Notes under the pieces: model-generated
What the model saw: only the letters and a program-made list of their open reading frames with translations
Database searches by the model: none
Told to the model about the DNA's origin: nothing
Part shown: in pieces, positions 33,588 through 44,304 of the stretch
Layout: each line of letters starts with the position of its first letter
Numbering within the stretch: position 1 is the first letter of the stretch
Made by a program: the position numbers and the translations under genes
Source: Cryobacterium fucosi
Lineage (GTDB): Bacteria > Actinomycetota > Actinomycetes > Actinomycetales > Microbacteriaceae
Length of the DNA: 64,000 nt
Assembly: GCF_004403515.1 (NCBI RefSeq)
Contig: NZ_SOHH01000053.1
Span: 1 to 64,000 of the forward strand
Direction: 5' to 3'

Positions 33588-34951
33588 CAGCGTGCGCTCC
33601 GCTCGGCTCGCGCGCTGCGTTCGAGGAGATAGCGGCCGAATTCCTCGGCATCATCGAGGTCGACATAGCGCCGGCCTTCCGGGTCGGTGTCGGCGCACGT
33701 TTCGTCATCGATGGCGGGAACAGGCGCCGCGGGCCGCGAGAGCCCGGACAGCTCGTCGAACACCGACACATACGCCTCGGCCTGCGGGCGCCAGTCCATC
33801 AGCGTCGCCACTCGTGTGCGGGCCCTCCTGCCGAGCTCCGCGCGCAGCGGCGGGTCGTCGATCAGCGTCTCGACGGCATCGGCGAACGCGGTGATGTCGC
33901 CGGACGGGACGTAGAGCAGGGTGTCTCCTCCTGAGACGCGGGTCTCGACCAGGTCGAAGGACACCGCGGGCAGCCCGTACGCCATGTATTCCATGGTTTT
34001 GTTCATTGTCGACAGGTCGTTCAGTGGTGTCTTCAGGTCCGGGCACAGGCCGATGTCGGCTCGGCTGAGGTGCTCTGCGATGGCCACCTTGTCCACCCGT
34101 CCGGTGAAGGTCACGTGGTTGTCCAGTCCCAGCGCGGCCGATTGCGCCCTGAGCGCCTCCAGGCAGTCGCCGAAGCCGAGGAGTGTGGCGGTCACGTTGG
34201 CACGCCCGCGGCGATGCACGAGTTCGTCGACGACGAGCAGCACCTGGTCGACCCCGTCCTGGGGGCCCATGATCCCGAGGTAAACCAGGTTGATCTGCTC
34301 GGCGGGACGCGCTCGATCAGGGTAGATCGGGCGCATTCGACGGGTGTCCGGTCCGCTGCGCACCACCGTCACCTCGTCGGGGCGGCGTCGTCCGCGCCGG
34401 ACGGCGATCGCTTTGTAGGACTCGTTCGTCGATATGACCCGGTGCGCGGTGCGGAATGTGGCGCGTTCGAGCCAGAGCAGGCCGCGGTACTCAAGGCCGT
34501 TCAAACCGCCGCGGGGTTCACCGAACCGGGAGATGAACAGCTCGGGGTTCAGGTCGTGGTGGTCGAACACGAACGTAACTCCGAAGGGACGCCACAACAG
34601 CGCCAGCAGCCAGTAGGTGTCAGGCGGATTGCACGCCTGAATAATGTCGAACGGCCTGGTGCGACGGACCCGCAGTGACAGCCACGCGGTGCGCGCCCAG
34701 CTGTAGGCGAACTCCCAGACGAACCCGAGGGCGCCTTTCGCCTCTCGGGCGGGCGGGTATTTGTAGATGTCCACCCCGTCGATCTGCTGACGCCTGGGGT
34801 CGCCCGGCCCCGTGGGGCAGATCACGCTCACGCGGTAGCCCCGCGCGATCAGAGCCTGGCACTCCAGCCACACCCGCCGGTCCAGCGGAACCGGGAGGTT
34901 CTGCACGATGATCAGCACGTGCGGCGGCTGAGCGTTGATTCCTGTGTTCAT
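33587..34951 (-). CDS. GT4 family glycosyltransferase
   Basis: 454 residues. GT-B fold. VLIIVQNLPVPLDRRVWLEC is the N-terminal sugar-binding start, VDKVAIAEHLSRADIGLCPD and TMEYMAYGLPAVSFDLVETR with SGGDTLLYVPSGD form the nucleotide-sugar site. It adds a sugar to the lipid carrier. ATG 34951 follows GGTGACC; it overlaps the upstream GT4 gene by 4 nt. Confidence 0.88.
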   Translation of the reverse strand: MNTGINAQPPHVLIIVQNLPVPLDRRVWLECQALIARGYRVSVICPTGPGDPRRQQIDGVDIYKYPPAREAKGALGFVWEFAYSWARTAWLSLRVRRTRPFDIIQACNPPDTYWLLALLWRPFGVTFVFDHHDLNPELFISRFGEPRGGLNGLEYRGLLWLERATFRTAHRVISTNESYKAIAVRRGRRRPDEVTVVRSGPDTRRMRPIYPDRARPAEQINLVYLGIMGPQDGVDQVLLVVDELVHRRGRANVTATLLGFGDCLEALRAQSAALGLDNHVTFTGRVDKVAIAEHLSRADIGLCPDLKTPLNDLSTMNKTMEYMAYGLPAVSFDLVETRVSGGDTLLYVPSGDITAFADAVETLIDDPPLRAELGRRARTRVATLMDWRPQAEAYVSVFDELSGLSRPAAPVPAIDDETCADTDPEGRRYVDLDDAEEFGRYLLERSARAERSAR

Positions 34952-36159
34952 GCGCCGGTCACCTCCTCGATGATGATGCGGACGACGGCATCCTGGGTCG
35001 GCGTCCACGACCGTCCGACGACGGATGCGGCGGCAGCCGCGGCGCGCCCGGCGAGGTCGTCGGCGGTCACGGCGGTGCTGAGCGCGTCTGCGAGAGCAGC
35101 AGCGCTCGGCTCCGCCCAGCGGACGTGGGGATTGGGCAGCACAAGGCCGGCGAGCGGGTTGTCGTTGACGACCGGGATGTTACCCGCGGCGAGCATCTCC
35201 TCGGCGACGAGCGTGATGTTGGTGAAGGACATCGCGAGCCCGGCGATCGTCCGCCCGTACAGCTCGTTCAGCGCGGATGTCGACAGGCGACCGTGGAAGG
35301 TGATGGGGATACTGAGTCCACGCGGCGGCGCCCCGTAAACGTGGATCTCCTGATCGGGGTGCCTCCGGTGGAACACCATGAGCGTGAGGCAGGCGAGCTG
35401 GTAGCCGCGGCGCGGGGTCTCCGGCCGGCAATAGAACACGATTCCGCTGCGCACTGTCCCCACGGCGGGCAAGTGATAGACGGCCGAGTCGCAGCCGAAC
35501 GGTACGACATCACTGGCGAGCCCGGTCTGCTCGCGGATCATCCCGTCGAGCATCTCGCCCAGCGCGATGCGCCGGAACGGAAGTCGGTAGGTCATCGCGG
35601 CGAACTCGTGCTCGGCACCCTGCCCGTAGAAGAACGGTTCATAGTCTTGAATGAAGTAGAGCCGACGCATCGGCGAGTGCGCGTACTTGACGATGACATG
35701 AGCGGACTCCCACGATGTCGCGACGACCGCATCGATATCCGCAATCCCGGCACGCGCATCCCGGATCTCCGCGGCCATCCCCGGCCAGTTCTCCCGGATG
35801 ACCGATGTCAGGCGCGCGACGTCGAGACCGTGCTTGTCGTACAGGAACAGCACGCAACCGTGTCCCGCTGCTTCGAGCGCCTCGACGATCCGGAAGAGCG
35901 TGGTGTGGCCGCCGGATCCAGCCGCCGGCGGTGTGGTCACCCAGCCGATGCGGAGCGGTCGGCCGCGCTCGGGACGCATTGAGGGCACGGGGAGCTCGGC
36001 AGGGACTTCGACGAGGAGGTCCTCCAGGTCGAGGTTGAACAGGAGGTCTGCCGCGCCCGTGCTGCGGTAGGCATGCTGCGCGATGCGCTGCCCGATCCCG
36101 GACGAGCCAACGGCCAGGGCTCGACGCGTCTTCCCCAACAGATCTGCTCTTCGGCTCAT
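34948..36159 (-). CDS. GT4-like glycosyltransferase (WsaF-type rhamnosyltransferase)
   Basis: 403 residues. RIGWVTTPPAAGSGGHTTLF, YFIQDYEPFFYGQGAEHEFA and the C-terminal VAEEMLAAGNIPVVNDN match WsaF-type enzymes. These transfer rhamnose in S-layer or polysaccharide glycans; the donor here is uncertain. Overlaps both neighbours by 4 nt. Confidence 0.82.
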   Translation of the reverse strand: MSRRADLLGKTRRALAVGSSGIGQRIAQHAYRSTGAADLLFNLDLEDLLVEVPAELPVPSMRPERGRPLRIGWVTTPPAAGSGGHTTLFRIVEALEAAGHGCVLFLYDKHGLDVARLTSVIRENWPGMAAEIRDARAGIADIDAVVATSWESAHVIVKYAHSPMRRLYFIQDYEPFFYGQGAEHEFAAMTYRLPFRRIALGEMLDGMIREQTGLASDVVPFGCDSAVYHLPAVGTVRSGIVFYCRPETPRRGYQLACLTLMVFHRRHPDQEIHVYGAPPRGLSIPITFHGRLSTSALNELYGRTIAGLAMSFTNITLVAEEMLAAGNIPVVNDNPLAGLVLPNPHVRWAEPSAAALADALSTAVTADDLAGRAAAAAASVVGRSWTPTQDAVVRIIIEEVTGA

Positions 36160-37598
36160 ATCGTGACCACCCCTCCGATGTCTTCCCCCGAGAGCAGGCC
36201 TGGCCGGGTCGAACCGGCGGAACTGCTGCGTGCCGCGTGCCGCAGCACGCCGGCGTGCGCATCGATCATGGCAGCAACGCCGTCGGATGCGTCCTGCGGT
36301 GCGAGTGGCTCATCGCGTTCGCGATGTACCGTGTCCACGATGCACCGGATGGCGTCCCCGAGTTCGGACGAGTTCCGCTGGCTGATCGCTCTCCACCGTG
36401 CGCGTTCAACGCCGGCGTCGGTCACCCCGCTCGCGTCGCCGGACGCGTTGGCAATGAGAACCGAACGAGCAGGATCGCGCGCGACAAGCTCACGGGCCCC
36501 GCCGACATCGCTCAGGATGAGCGGCAGCCCCGCGGCCAACGCCTCCGTCGCGGCAACAGGCCACCCCTCGAAGAACGAGTTCAGCACGAAGGCGTCGGCG
36601 GCGGCGAGTAGCGACCTGGCGTCCGAGCTGTCGAGCAGGTGTACCCGATCGGCGCCGAAACTGCGGCGTCGGATCGCGTCGGATCGCCGAAACTCGACCC
36701 AGTCGGATGGTTCGCCCGCGATCACAAGCTGCGCCGGCACACCCGTGGCCACGCTGGTCAGAAACGATGCCACCGTTCCGGCGATGTTCTTCTGTGCGTC
36801 GTACCGCGCAAGGCACACGAAGACGACGTCATCGTGAAAGCGGGCGCCGACGGCTCGCTCGAGGAGGTCTCGCGCGACACGACGCTGCTGCGTGTCGGGC
36901 GCACGCCGTCCCGGTGCGGCGTTGGGGATCACCGCGATCCGTGCGCGGAGAACGTCCGGCAGGTGAGCCGCATGGAATGTGCGCACAAGTTCGCTGACGG
37001 CGACCGCAGAGGGCGACTGGCTGAGCACCTGCGAGAGCCTGCGCCAACGGGCACGGGAGTAGTGGATCTCAGTGTTGTGCAACACGGGCACGAGCGGCGC
37101 CCCGCTCTCCTGGGCGGCGGCTTCGATGAAGGCCGGCGCGCCGTGGAGCTGGATGACATCCGGGCGGAGCTCGGCGAACGCGCGCCGAGCCGACGCGCGG
37201 TCGGGGACGGAGCGCACGTCGATGCCCAGGTCGCGGATGCGTTGTGCGCGCGCCCCGTCGCCGAAGCACACAACCGCCGGCGTGACCCCCCGCGCGGGCA
37301 GCCAGGTGGCGAGCAACTCCACGACTGAACCGATACCGCCGATGTCCAGTGCGCTCACCGCCAGGACGCAGGTGAGCTGTCCGTCCCGCGTGATCTGCAC
37401 CGCCGACGCCGATCCCGGGTCGGCATCGAGTGCGCGCAAGGCCGGTAGCGGCTTGCGCAGGAGGACTCGTGTGATTCGGTGGACATACCCGTATCGAAGA
37501 CGGGGCGGCAGCATCCCGGTCGCCCCGGTGACGACGCCGAACACCCGCGCGCTCACGCGCCCGCCCACTCGAGTGGCCAGCCTGCTCGCGGCGGTCAT
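36156..37598 (-). CDS. GT4 family glycosyltransferase
   Basis: 480 residues. LDIGGIGSVVELLATWL and FVCLARYDAQKNIAG give the GT-B halves; LNSFFEGWPVAATEALAAGL is the conserved E-x7-E motif near residue 345. The N-terminal 60 residues are basic and hydrophobic and may associate with the membrane. In the same coupled operon as the other glycosyltransferases. Confidence 0.87.
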   Translation of the reverse strand: MTAASRLATRVGGRVSARVFGVVTGATGMLPPRLRYGYVHRITRVLLRKPLPALRALDADPGSASAVQITRDGQLTCVLAVSALDIGGIGSVVELLATWLPARGVTPAVVCFGDGARAQRIRDLGIDVRSVPDRASARRAFAELRPDVIQLHGAPAFIEAAAQESGAPLVPVLHNTEIHYSRARWRRLSQVLSQSPSAVAVSELVRTFHAAHLPDVLRARIAVIPNAAPGRRAPDTQQRRVARDLLERAVGARFHDDVVFVCLARYDAQKNIAGTVASFLTSVATGVPAQLVIAGEPSDWVEFRRSDAIRRRSFGADRVHLLDSSDARSLLAAADAFVLNSFFEGWPVAATEALAAGLPLILSDVGGARELVARDPARSVLIANASGDASGVTDAGVERARWRAISQRNSSELGDAIRCIVDTVHRERDEPLAPQDASDGVAAMIDAHAGVLRHAARSSSAGSTRPGLLSGEDIGGVVTI

Positions 37599-39181
37599 GA
37601 CTGCTCTCGCATCCGCGCGAGAAAGGGAAGACGAGAGCCGATCCCGAACCTGCTCACGATCCTGAGCGCTTCACGGATGGCAGGCCGGGCCATGAGCAGT
37701 GTGATTCCGACGTGCACCGTGAGCATCATGAGCACGATCAGAACGAGCGCAAGCCAGGGGGGAAGCGGCGCGGTCCAGAGCCTGCCGCCCCACCCAGCCG
37801 CTCCCATGCATCCGATGACGGTGACCAGATATACGAACGGCCCTGCGATCACGCGCGGCGTCGTGTGGAGAGCACGTGCGACGAGGAACCAGCGGACGAT
37901 TGTCGCGGCGGTCGCGACGCAAAGAAATCCGACGGCGACGGCGACGAGTCCAAAACGCACCGTGAACACGGTGGTGGCGAATGTCAGGACGTCGATGACC
38001 AGGGCGTACACGAACCATGCGCCAGGTCTGCCCAGTCCATAAAACAAGCCATGATCAAGCCATGCACCGACCGATAGCGTACCGGCGAGGGCGAGGACCT
38101 GCGCAACCTGATAGCTCTGCTCCCACCCGTTGCCGAAGACGATGGGGATCATGAGCGGCGCCGCGACGGCGACGATGGTGAGCGGCAGCGACAGTGCGGC
38201 GTAGGTGACTGTGAGCGCCCGCCCATACGCACCGCGCAATCGCGCAGCCGAGTCACGGATCTTGGCGAAGGCGACGTTCGTGACGGGTACGATCGCGCTC
38301 CCCGTCAGGTCCTGCACGATCTGCACGAGGCGCTGCGCGATGCTCATGTATCCGAGTGCAGTCAGGCCGAGGGTCGCCGAGATGACGGCAGCCTCACCCC
38401 ACGCACGGAGCATCGCAACGAATTCAACACCCAGCACTTGTCCGCCGAAGCGCGCCATCCGCACGAAGTCCACTCGAGAGAACGCCCAGGTCGGATGCCA
38501 GGTGACCGTCCACCACGCCAGCGCGGTCGAGAGGACGGCGGCCACGAGCGACTGTGCAACGAGGGCCCAGACGCCGAGGCCGGAGAATGCCATGATGATC
38601 GCGGCGATCTGGGCGACCATGGCGGCCGTGGCGCCCTGTGCCGCGATCGTCGCAAAGCGCATGTCGCGGCGCAGCAGAGCCGTCGGGACGGAGCCGATCG
38701 CGGTGACGACGACCCAGAGCGAAAGCACCTGCAGGACGGGTATTACGCCGGATGCCGCGAAGATCGCGCCGAGCAGCGGTGAAAGGACGAACAGGCATCC
38801 GCAGAGCAGGATCCCCGCCGTCATCGAAAACCAGAACGCGGTGCTCAGCATTCGCCGGTCGGTCTTCTCCACCTGAACGATGTACGCCGCGAATCCGAGA
38901 TCGGCGAGCAGGTAGAAGAACGGCAGGACCGTCGAGGCTGCCGCCACGGTGCCGAAATCCGCGGGCGTGAGCAGTCGGGTGAGCACCGCGATCGTCACGA
39001 AGCTGAGCACTCGGATCGCCCACTTCTGAACCGTCAACCAGACGACTCCCTCGGCAGCGCTGCGGCCGACGTCGATCGTGGGCAGTGGGTCAATCGACGG
39101 CTCGACGCTCCGCACAACGTCGATCTCGGGTACGTCGGTGAAGAGTTCGGGGCGGGTGTCCCCCTTCCGCTCACCATCCAT
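37595..39181 (-). CDS. polysaccharide flippase (MOP/Wzx-like)
   Basis: 528 residues, about 12-14 membrane helices. The N-terminal lead (residues 1-45) is polar; GVVWLTVQKWAIRVLSFVTI and PLVFLPF-type (VLPFFYLLADLGFAAYIVQ) segments are as in polysaccharide transporters. It flips the completed lipid-linked repeat outward for the polymerase at 22179. GGAGG precedes ATG 39181, which overlaps the upstream glycosyltransferase gene by 11 nt. Confidence 0.88.
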   Translation of the reverse strand: MDGERKGDTRPELFTDVPEIDVVRSVEPSIDPLPTIDVGRSAAEGVVWLTVQKWAIRVLSFVTIAVLTRLLTPADFGTVAAASTVLPFFYLLADLGFAAYIVQVEKTDRRMLSTAFWFSMTAGILLCGCLFVLSPLLGAIFAASGVIPVLQVLSLWVVVTAIGSVPTALLRRDMRFATIAAQGATAAMVAQIAAIIMAFSGLGVWALVAQSLVAAVLSTALAWWTVTWHPTWAFSRVDFVRMARFGGQVLGVEFVAMLRAWGEAAVISATLGLTALGYMSIAQRLVQIVQDLTGSAIVPVTNVAFAKIRDSAARLRGAYGRALTVTYAALSLPLTIVAVAAPLMIPIVFGNGWEQSYQVAQVLALAGTLSVGAWLDHGLFYGLGRPGAWFVYALVIDVLTFATTVFTVRFGLVAVAVGFLCVATAATIVRWFLVARALHTTPRVIAGPFVYLVTVIGCMGAAGWGGRLWTAPLPPWLALVLIVLMMLTVHVGITLLMARPAIREALRIVSRFGIGSRLPFLARMREQS

Positions 39182-40412
39182 CACGCACCCCCTCCGGGGT
39201 CGGCGCGAGACGGAGCGCGTGTCGAGCGATGCGGGCGACCTTCGCGGAGAGCGTTCGACCTTCGAGCGGGAGATCGGCGAGCCAGTCCCGGCTCGTGTAC
39301 TCGCCCTGCACGGTCCGGTAGAAGTCGACAAGTCTGTCGGCCATCGCGGTGAGGGCAAACCGCTCCTCGGCGAAAGCCCGGCCGAAAATCCCGAGTTCGG
39401 CGCGCCGTTCGGCGTCAGCGAGAAGGGGGGCGATCGTCGCAGCAAGCCGCGCCGCCGGGTCCGGTACCACGTCAGGGCTCCAGAAACTGGATCGCGCGAG
39501 GGTCTCGGCGGAGGACGGTTCGAACAGCAACGACCAGCCGGCCTCGCCTTGCACGACAAGCGGTTTCGCGAATGCCAGGGACCGTGCGGCCGAGCCCCCC
39601 ATCCCGAGTACGATGTCGGCCGCAGCGTATGCGGGTCGCGGGTCGGCCATCGGCCCGATCAGCCGGACGGCGTCCCTGCCAACCTCGTCATTGACGGCAT
39701 CCGCTCTGGACTGGGTCGCCGCCACGTTGTCGCCTGTCCCGACGATCGCGAGGGTCGCCCCAGCCGGGGCGAGCACGCGCATCGCGTCGATGGCTGCGCG
39801 GGCGGGGACGGACTTCATGCTTGCGTCGAGTCGGCTCACGATGACCAGGAGCGGGCCGTCACCGATGTGATTCGCACTGCGAAACTGCACGCGGTCGTGC
39901 GCAGCCGGGTGATTCTCGATCAAATCGACAGGCGGACTGATGAGGATGGTGCGACCCGGACGATCATGCTGTTCATCGCGCTGATAGCCCGTTCCGACGA
40001 TCATCGGCATGTGCCTGTAGATCTTGGCCGACACGCTCATTTCGTACACTGTCTGCACCCACGGCGTTCGTGCGAACCGGGAGGGTCCCCAGTAGGTGGG
40101 TCGCGCACCCCCGCCCCATGATCCGTAGACATGCACGAGATCGACCTGGTGCGCTCGGGCGAAGGCGGCGACCTGGCGCGCGCGGGCGAAGATGGTCGGC
40201 GCGGGATCGTACAGACGGATCTCCAGATCACGCGCCGCCGCTATGTCGATCAGTGACGGGCCCTCCGGAATGGTGTCACGTGCGCCCAACAGGATCGACT
40301 CGACGCCTCGACCGCGCATCTGGGCAGCGAGATCGACCGCGTTGATCTGTGTTCCGCCCAGCTGAAGGGAGTTCAGATGCACCAGCACCGTGAGCGGCGA
40401 ATCCTCGGTCAT
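39171..40412 (-). CDS. GT4 family glycosyltransferase
   Basis: 413 residues. VLVHLNSLQLGGTQINAVDL begins the fold; PLLVIVSRLDASMKSVPARA and AYAAADIVLGMGGSAARSLA give the donor-binding half. The usual second Glu is not obvious, so donor or catalytic details may differ. ATG 40412 overlaps the aminotransferase stop by 4 nt. Confidence 0.84.
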   Translation of the reverse strand: MTEDSPLTVLVHLNSLQLGGTQINAVDLAAQMRGRGVESILLGARDTIPEGPSLIDIAAARDLEIRLYDPAPTIFARARQVAAFARAHQVDLVHVYGSWGGGARPTYWGPSRFARTPWVQTVYEMSVSAKIYRHMPMIVGTGYQRDEQHDRPGRTILISPPVDLIENHPAAHDRVQFRSANHIGDGPLLVIVSRLDASMKSVPARAAIDAMRVLAPAGATLAIVGTGDNVAATQSRADAVNDEVGRDAVRLIGPMADPRPAYAAADIVLGMGGSAARSLAFAKPLVVQGEAGWSLLFEPSSAETLARSSFWSPDVVPDPAARLAATIAPLLADAERRAELGIFGRAFAEERFALTAMADRLVDFYRTVQGEYTSRDWLADLPLEGRTLSAKVARIARHALRLAPTPEGVRDGW

Positions 40413-41530
40413 CGCTCGGTTCCGCCCGTGGTCATGGCTGCGGCGAGCGCGGCGCCGACCGCTGCCTGGTGGTCGGCCGTGAGGTGCGGGAACATCGGCA
40501 GCGAGAGGATGCGGCCGGCAGCCGCTTCAGCGACAGGGAACTGTCCTCCCTGGTAGCCGAGGCCTGCGTACGCGGCCGTGAGGTGCAACGGCGTCGGGTA
40601 GTGGATGGCTGCGCCGATGCCCGCGACGCCGAGCTCCGCGAACACCCGGTCGCGGTCGGCGACCTGCACGACGTAGAGATGCCAGACGTCTTCGTTCCCG
40701 GGTCGCGTGGTCGGCACGCGCACGCCGAGCACGTCGGCGAGCATCTCGGCGTACCGGGCGGCGGCGACGCGCCGCGCCGCGTTCCACCCGTCAAGGCGGC
40801 GCAATTTCGCCCGGAGCACCGCGGCTTGCACGGCGTCGAGACGCGAGTTCACGCCCGCCCGGTCGTGCACGTACTTCACGGAACTGCCGTGGGCACCGAG
40901 GTTGCGCACGAAATCCGCGACGAGCGGGTCGTCGGTGAGCACTGCGCCGGCGTCACCGGCTGCTCCGAGGTTCTTGCCAGGGTAGAAGCTCGTCGCGGCC
41001 ACGCGGCCGAGCGAGCCGGCTCGGCCGACGGTCGATGACGCTCCCTGCGACTGCGCGGCGTCTTCCACGATCGCCAGCCCGTGCCGCTCGGCTATCGTGC
41101 CGAGCGTATCCATCGGCGCGGTCTGACCGTAGAGATGAACGGGAACGATCGCCCGGGTGCGCGCGGTGATCGCCGCCTCGACGGCGGCCGGGTCGATGAG
41201 CAGGAACTCTTCGTCCACGTCGACGAAGACCGGTACCGCGCCGATGCGCGTCGCGGCCTCGGCCGTCGCGATGAACGTGTTGACGGGGATGATGATCTCG
41301 TCGCCGGGGCGGATGCCGACTGCTCGTAGCGCAAGCTCGACGGCGTCGGTGCCGTTCGCCACGCCGACGCAGTGCTCGACGCCGATGTATGCGGCGTACT
41401 CCCGCTCGAATGCTGCAACCTCGGGTCCTCCGATGAACGCGGCGGACGTGAACTGCGCTTGCCAGGTGGGGAGCACCTCATCGGCGATCTCCGCCTGTTG
41501 GGCGGCAAGATCGAGGAACGGGACCTTCAT
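40409..41530 (-). CDS. DegT/DnrJ/EryC1 sugar aminotransferase
   Basis: 373 residues. [44 protein letters not shown] and [14 protein letters not shown] (PLP-Lys186) are family signatures. The FYPGKNLG form is usual for 3-amino- or 4-amino-sugar enzymes. It transfers an amino group from glutamate to a keto-sugar nucleotide. One of two such genes in the operon. Confidence 0.9.
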   Translation of the reverse strand: MKVPFLDLAAQQAEIADEVLPTWQAQFTSAAFIGGPEVAAFEREYAAYIGVEHCVGVANGTDAVELALRAVGIRPGDEIIIPVNTFIATAEAATRIGAVPVFVDVDEEFLLIDPAAVEAAITARTRAIVPVHLYGQTAPMDTLGTIAERHGLAIVEDAAQSQGASSTVGRAGSLGRVAATSFYPGKNLGAAGDAGAVLTDDPLVADFVRNLGAHGSSVKYVHDRAGVNSRLDAVQAAVLRAKLRRLDGWNAARRVAAARYAEMLADVLGVRVPTTRPGNEDVWHLYVVQVADRDRVFAELGVAGIGAAIHYPTPLHLTAAYAGLGYQGGQFPVAEAAAGRILSLPMFPHLTADHQAAVGAALAAAMTTGGTER

Positions 41531-42168
41531 GCCGGCACCGCTTCAAGGGGACGAGCCGGAACGCCGACCCAGGTTTCTTCGGGCGGTAAATCCTGCGTGA
41601 GCACTGCTCCCATCCCCAGCATCGCGCGCCTCCCGACTCGGATTCCCTCTCGCACGCTGGCGTTCATGCCCAGGTACGCGCCCTCCCCGATCCACGCATG
41701 ACCTCCGAGCGCTACACCTGCGCACAGCGTGGCGAATGACTCGACGAGGTCGTCATGCGTGAGCGTGACGTTCGGCATCACGACCACGTGCCGGCCGAGT
41801 TCCACGTTCGTGGTCAGCACGACGCCTGCGAGCAGGATGCTGCCCGCCCCCACGGCGCAATCCACCGGCACCACCACACTGGGGTCGATCACGCTGATGT
41901 AGGCATCCTTGGTGCGGCCGTTCTCTGCGAGTCGGGCCGCGATCGCAGCCCGCACGACCCCGCGTCCCGCGCAGATCAACAGACTCGCCCGCGGGTACTC
42001 GGTCACCTGGCCTATTCCGCCTAGGATCGGCAGCCCGTCGAGGTTCTTGCCCCACATGGTCGCGTCGTCGTCGAGGAAGCCGATCGCGGTGTGCTCGCCC
42101 GAGCGCCGCAGCACCGACAGCGCCTCCCTGGCCAGGCCGCTCGCCGCAACCAGCAGTACGTCAACCAT
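41527..42168 (-). CDS. PglD/NeuD-type sugar acetyltransferase
   Basis: 213 residues. An N-terminal Rossmann half ([20 protein letters not shown]) is joined to hexapeptide repeats ([36 protein letters not shown]). This two-domain build is that of PglD, which N-acetylates UDP-4-amino-sugars. It lies between two DegT genes, with 4-nt and 8-nt overlaps. Substrate is probably the product of one of them. Confidence 0.85.
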   Translation of the reverse strand: MVDVLLVAASGLAREALSVLRRSGEHTAIGFLDDDATMWGKNLDGLPILGGIGQVTEYPRASLLICAGRGVVRAAIAARLAENGRTKDAYISVIDPSVVVPVDCAVGAGSILLAGVVLTTNVELGRHVVVMPNVTLTHDDLVESFATLCAGVALGGHAWIGEGAYLGMNASVREGIRVGRRAMLGMGAVLTQDLPPEETWVGVPARPLEAVPA

Positions 42169-43312
42169 GTCTGACCACCGTGATCGGGGTGAGCAACGCG
42201 GCGATCACGATGGCCTGTTGTGCCGCTTCCAGCTGGTGATACAGCGGCAGGATCAGCGTGGTGCTGGTGAGGTGCTCGGACACCGGCAGCGGGACGCGCA
42301 GCGACGGGCTTCCGGCGTACGCCGGCTGCAGGTGCGCGGACATTATGCCGCGGCGAGCCGAGACTCCGGCTTCGGCCAGTTGCAGCAGCAGCGCCTCCCG
42401 GTCGACCGGGTATTCCTCGCCGACCTCGACCCAGTAGGACTGGTAGTTCGTGGTGCCCCAGCGGGGGTCGCTCACCGGGCGCAGCCCGTCGATCCCGGCC
42501 AGTGCCGCGGTGTACCGGTCGGCGATCTCACGCCGTTTGCGCACCATCTCCGGCAGACGACCCAGTTGCACGATCCCAACGGCCGCCTGCATGTCGGTCA
42601 TCCGATAGTTGAATCCGATCTCCAGATACTCCTCGGCCGGCGCGAGCACGCTCGCCTGCCGGTCACTCGCCGACACGCTCATGGCGTGTTCCCGCAGTCG
42701 TCCGGCACGCTCCGCCCACTCCGCATTCGAGGTCGTCAGCATGCCGCCCTCCCCCGTGGTCAACAGCTTGCGCGGATGGAAGGACCACGCGGCGAGCACG
42801 GCGCCCGCCCCAACGGGGCGGGCACCGTAGGTGGATCCGGCACCACACGCGGCGTCTTCGATCACCACGATGCCCAGCGGATCGCACACGGCTCGAATCG
42901 AGTCGAGGTCCACCGGAACGCCGCCTTGATCAACGACGATCACAGCGCGCGTGCGCTCGGTGACGGCGGCTGCCACGCCGTCTGCCGTGACGCAACCGGT
43001 GACGGGGTCGACGTCGATGAAGATCGGTCGCGCGCCGACGTACGTCGGCGCGTTCGCCGTGGCAATAAAAGAGAATGACGGAACGATCACCTCGTCGCCG
43101 ACCGCGACTCCCGCAACAATCAGCGCCAGGTGCAGTGCGGTTGTGCAATTCGAGGTCGCGACGGCGTGCTCGGCCTGCATCGCCGATGCGAACTCGCGCT
43201 CGAACTGGGCCACCTTCGGCCCCTGGGCCACCCACCCTGACATGATCACCTCGCTGAGCGCGAGTATCTCCTCCGAGCCCATCCACGGCTTCATCACATT
43301 GATGCGGCTCAT
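42161..43312 (-). CDS. DegT-family aminotransferase (second)
   Basis: 383 residues from ATG 43312. [53 protein letters not shown] and [15 protein letters not shown] (PLP-Lys182). The [12 protein letters not shown] form resembles PglE-like or perosamine synthases. Overlaps the SDR gene by 4 nt and PglD-like gene by 8 nt. Confidence 0.9.
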   Translation of the reverse strand: MSRINVMKPWMGSEEILALSEVIMSGWVAQGPKVAQFEREFASAMQAEHAVATSNCTTALHLALIVAGVAVGDEVIVPSFSFIATANAPTYVGARPIFIDVDPVTGCVTADGVAAAVTERTRAVIVVDQGGVPVDLDSIRAVCDPLGIVVIEDAACGAGSTYGARPVGAGAVLAAWSFHPRKLLTTGEGGMLTTSNAEWAERAGRLREHAMSVSASDRQASVLAPAEEYLEIGFNYRMTDMQAAVGIVQLGRLPEMVRKRREIADRYTAALAGIDGLRPVSDPRWGTTNYQSYWVEVGEEYPVDREALLLQLAEAGVSARRGIMSAHLQPAYAGSPSLRVPLPVSEHLTSTTLILPLYHQLEAAQQAIVIAALLTPITVVRHG

Positions 43313-44304
43313 GATGCCACGCTCACGCGCCCGGCAGCGATCTCGTCGCGCTGCGGCTGCCACCAGTCGACGAGCTGCCGCAAGCCCTCGTGCAATCCGA
43401 CCCGCGCCTCAAAGCCCAGCTCCTCGCGTGCGGCGCCAGTGTCGGCCAGGCGTCGCACCACTCCGTTCACCTCACGGTCCGGCCCATGCTCAACCGAAAG
43501 GTCGGAGCCCATCACTGCCAACAGCGCCTCGGCCAGCCCCAGAAGGGAGGTCTCGGTTCCGCTGGCCACGTTGTAGACGCCCTCCGTTTGATCGCTTGCG
43601 GCAGCCAGAAGGTTCGCCCTGGCAATGTCCGTGGTGAAGATGAAGTCCATGGTCTGCAGTCCGTCGCCGAAGATGAGCGGCGGCTTCCCATCGGCTATGC
43701 GCTCCATCCAGCGCACCAGCACCTCGGTATAGAGGCCGTGCACATCCATGCGCGGCCCGTACACGTTGAAGTAGCGAAGGGCCACGTAGTCAAGCCCGTT
43801 CATCGCGCGGAAGCTGCGCAGCATGCCCTCATTGAACGACTTGGCGGCACCGTAGAACGTGTCGTTGTTGTGGTGGTGGTGGACCTCGGAGGTGGGGAAC
43901 GACTCGGCAAGGCCGTAGACGGATGCGCTCGATGCGGCAACCAGCTTGCCGACCCTGCTCGCCACGGCGGCCTCGATCACGTTGAATGTCCCGTCGGCGA
44001 GCACCTCGAGGGCCAGCCGCGGATCCTCGGCGCACTGGGTGATCCTGATCGCGGCCTGATGGAAGACGATGTCCATCCCACGTGTCACGGCGCCCACGAC
44101 ATCCCGATCCCGGATGTCGCCCCTGACGAGTTCCACCCGCCCGGTCTCGAAGGCATCGGCGAGATTCGCCTCGCGCCCCCGCACGAGGTTGTCGAGGACC
44201 GTCACCTGCGCGACCCCGGCGCCGAGAAGCTGGTCGACGATCGTCGATCCGATCGTTCCCGCGCCGCCGGTCACCAGAACCCGTGCCCCACTCAGCATCG
44301 TCAT
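43309..44304 (-). CDS. NAD-dependent sugar epimerase/dehydratase (SDR)
   Basis: 331 residues. GGAGTIGSTIVDQL is the NAD site, SSASVYG and the YGAAK catalytic pair follow, with RYFNVYGPRMD. An unusual EVHHHHNNDTFYG loop replaces the standard spacer. It would supply an epimerised, decarboxylated or keto nucleotide sugar to the aminotransferases. The exact reaction cannot be assigned from sequence alone. Confidence 0.85.
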   Translation of the reverse strand: MTMLSGARVLVTGGAGTIGSTIVDQLLGAGVAQVTVLDNLVRGREANLADAFETGRVELVRGDIRDRDVVGAVTRGMDIVFHQAAIRITQCAEDPRLALEVLADGTFNVIEAAVASRVGKLVAASSASVYGLAESFPTSEVHHHHNNDTFYGAAKSFNEGMLRSFRAMNGLDYVALRYFNVYGPRMDVHGLYTEVLVRWMERIADGKPPLIFGDGLQTMDFIFTTDIARANLLAAASDQTEGVYNVASGTETSLLGLAEALLAVMGSDLSVEHGPDREVNGVVRRLADTGAAREELGFEARVGLHEGLRQLVDWWQPQRDEIAAGRVSVAS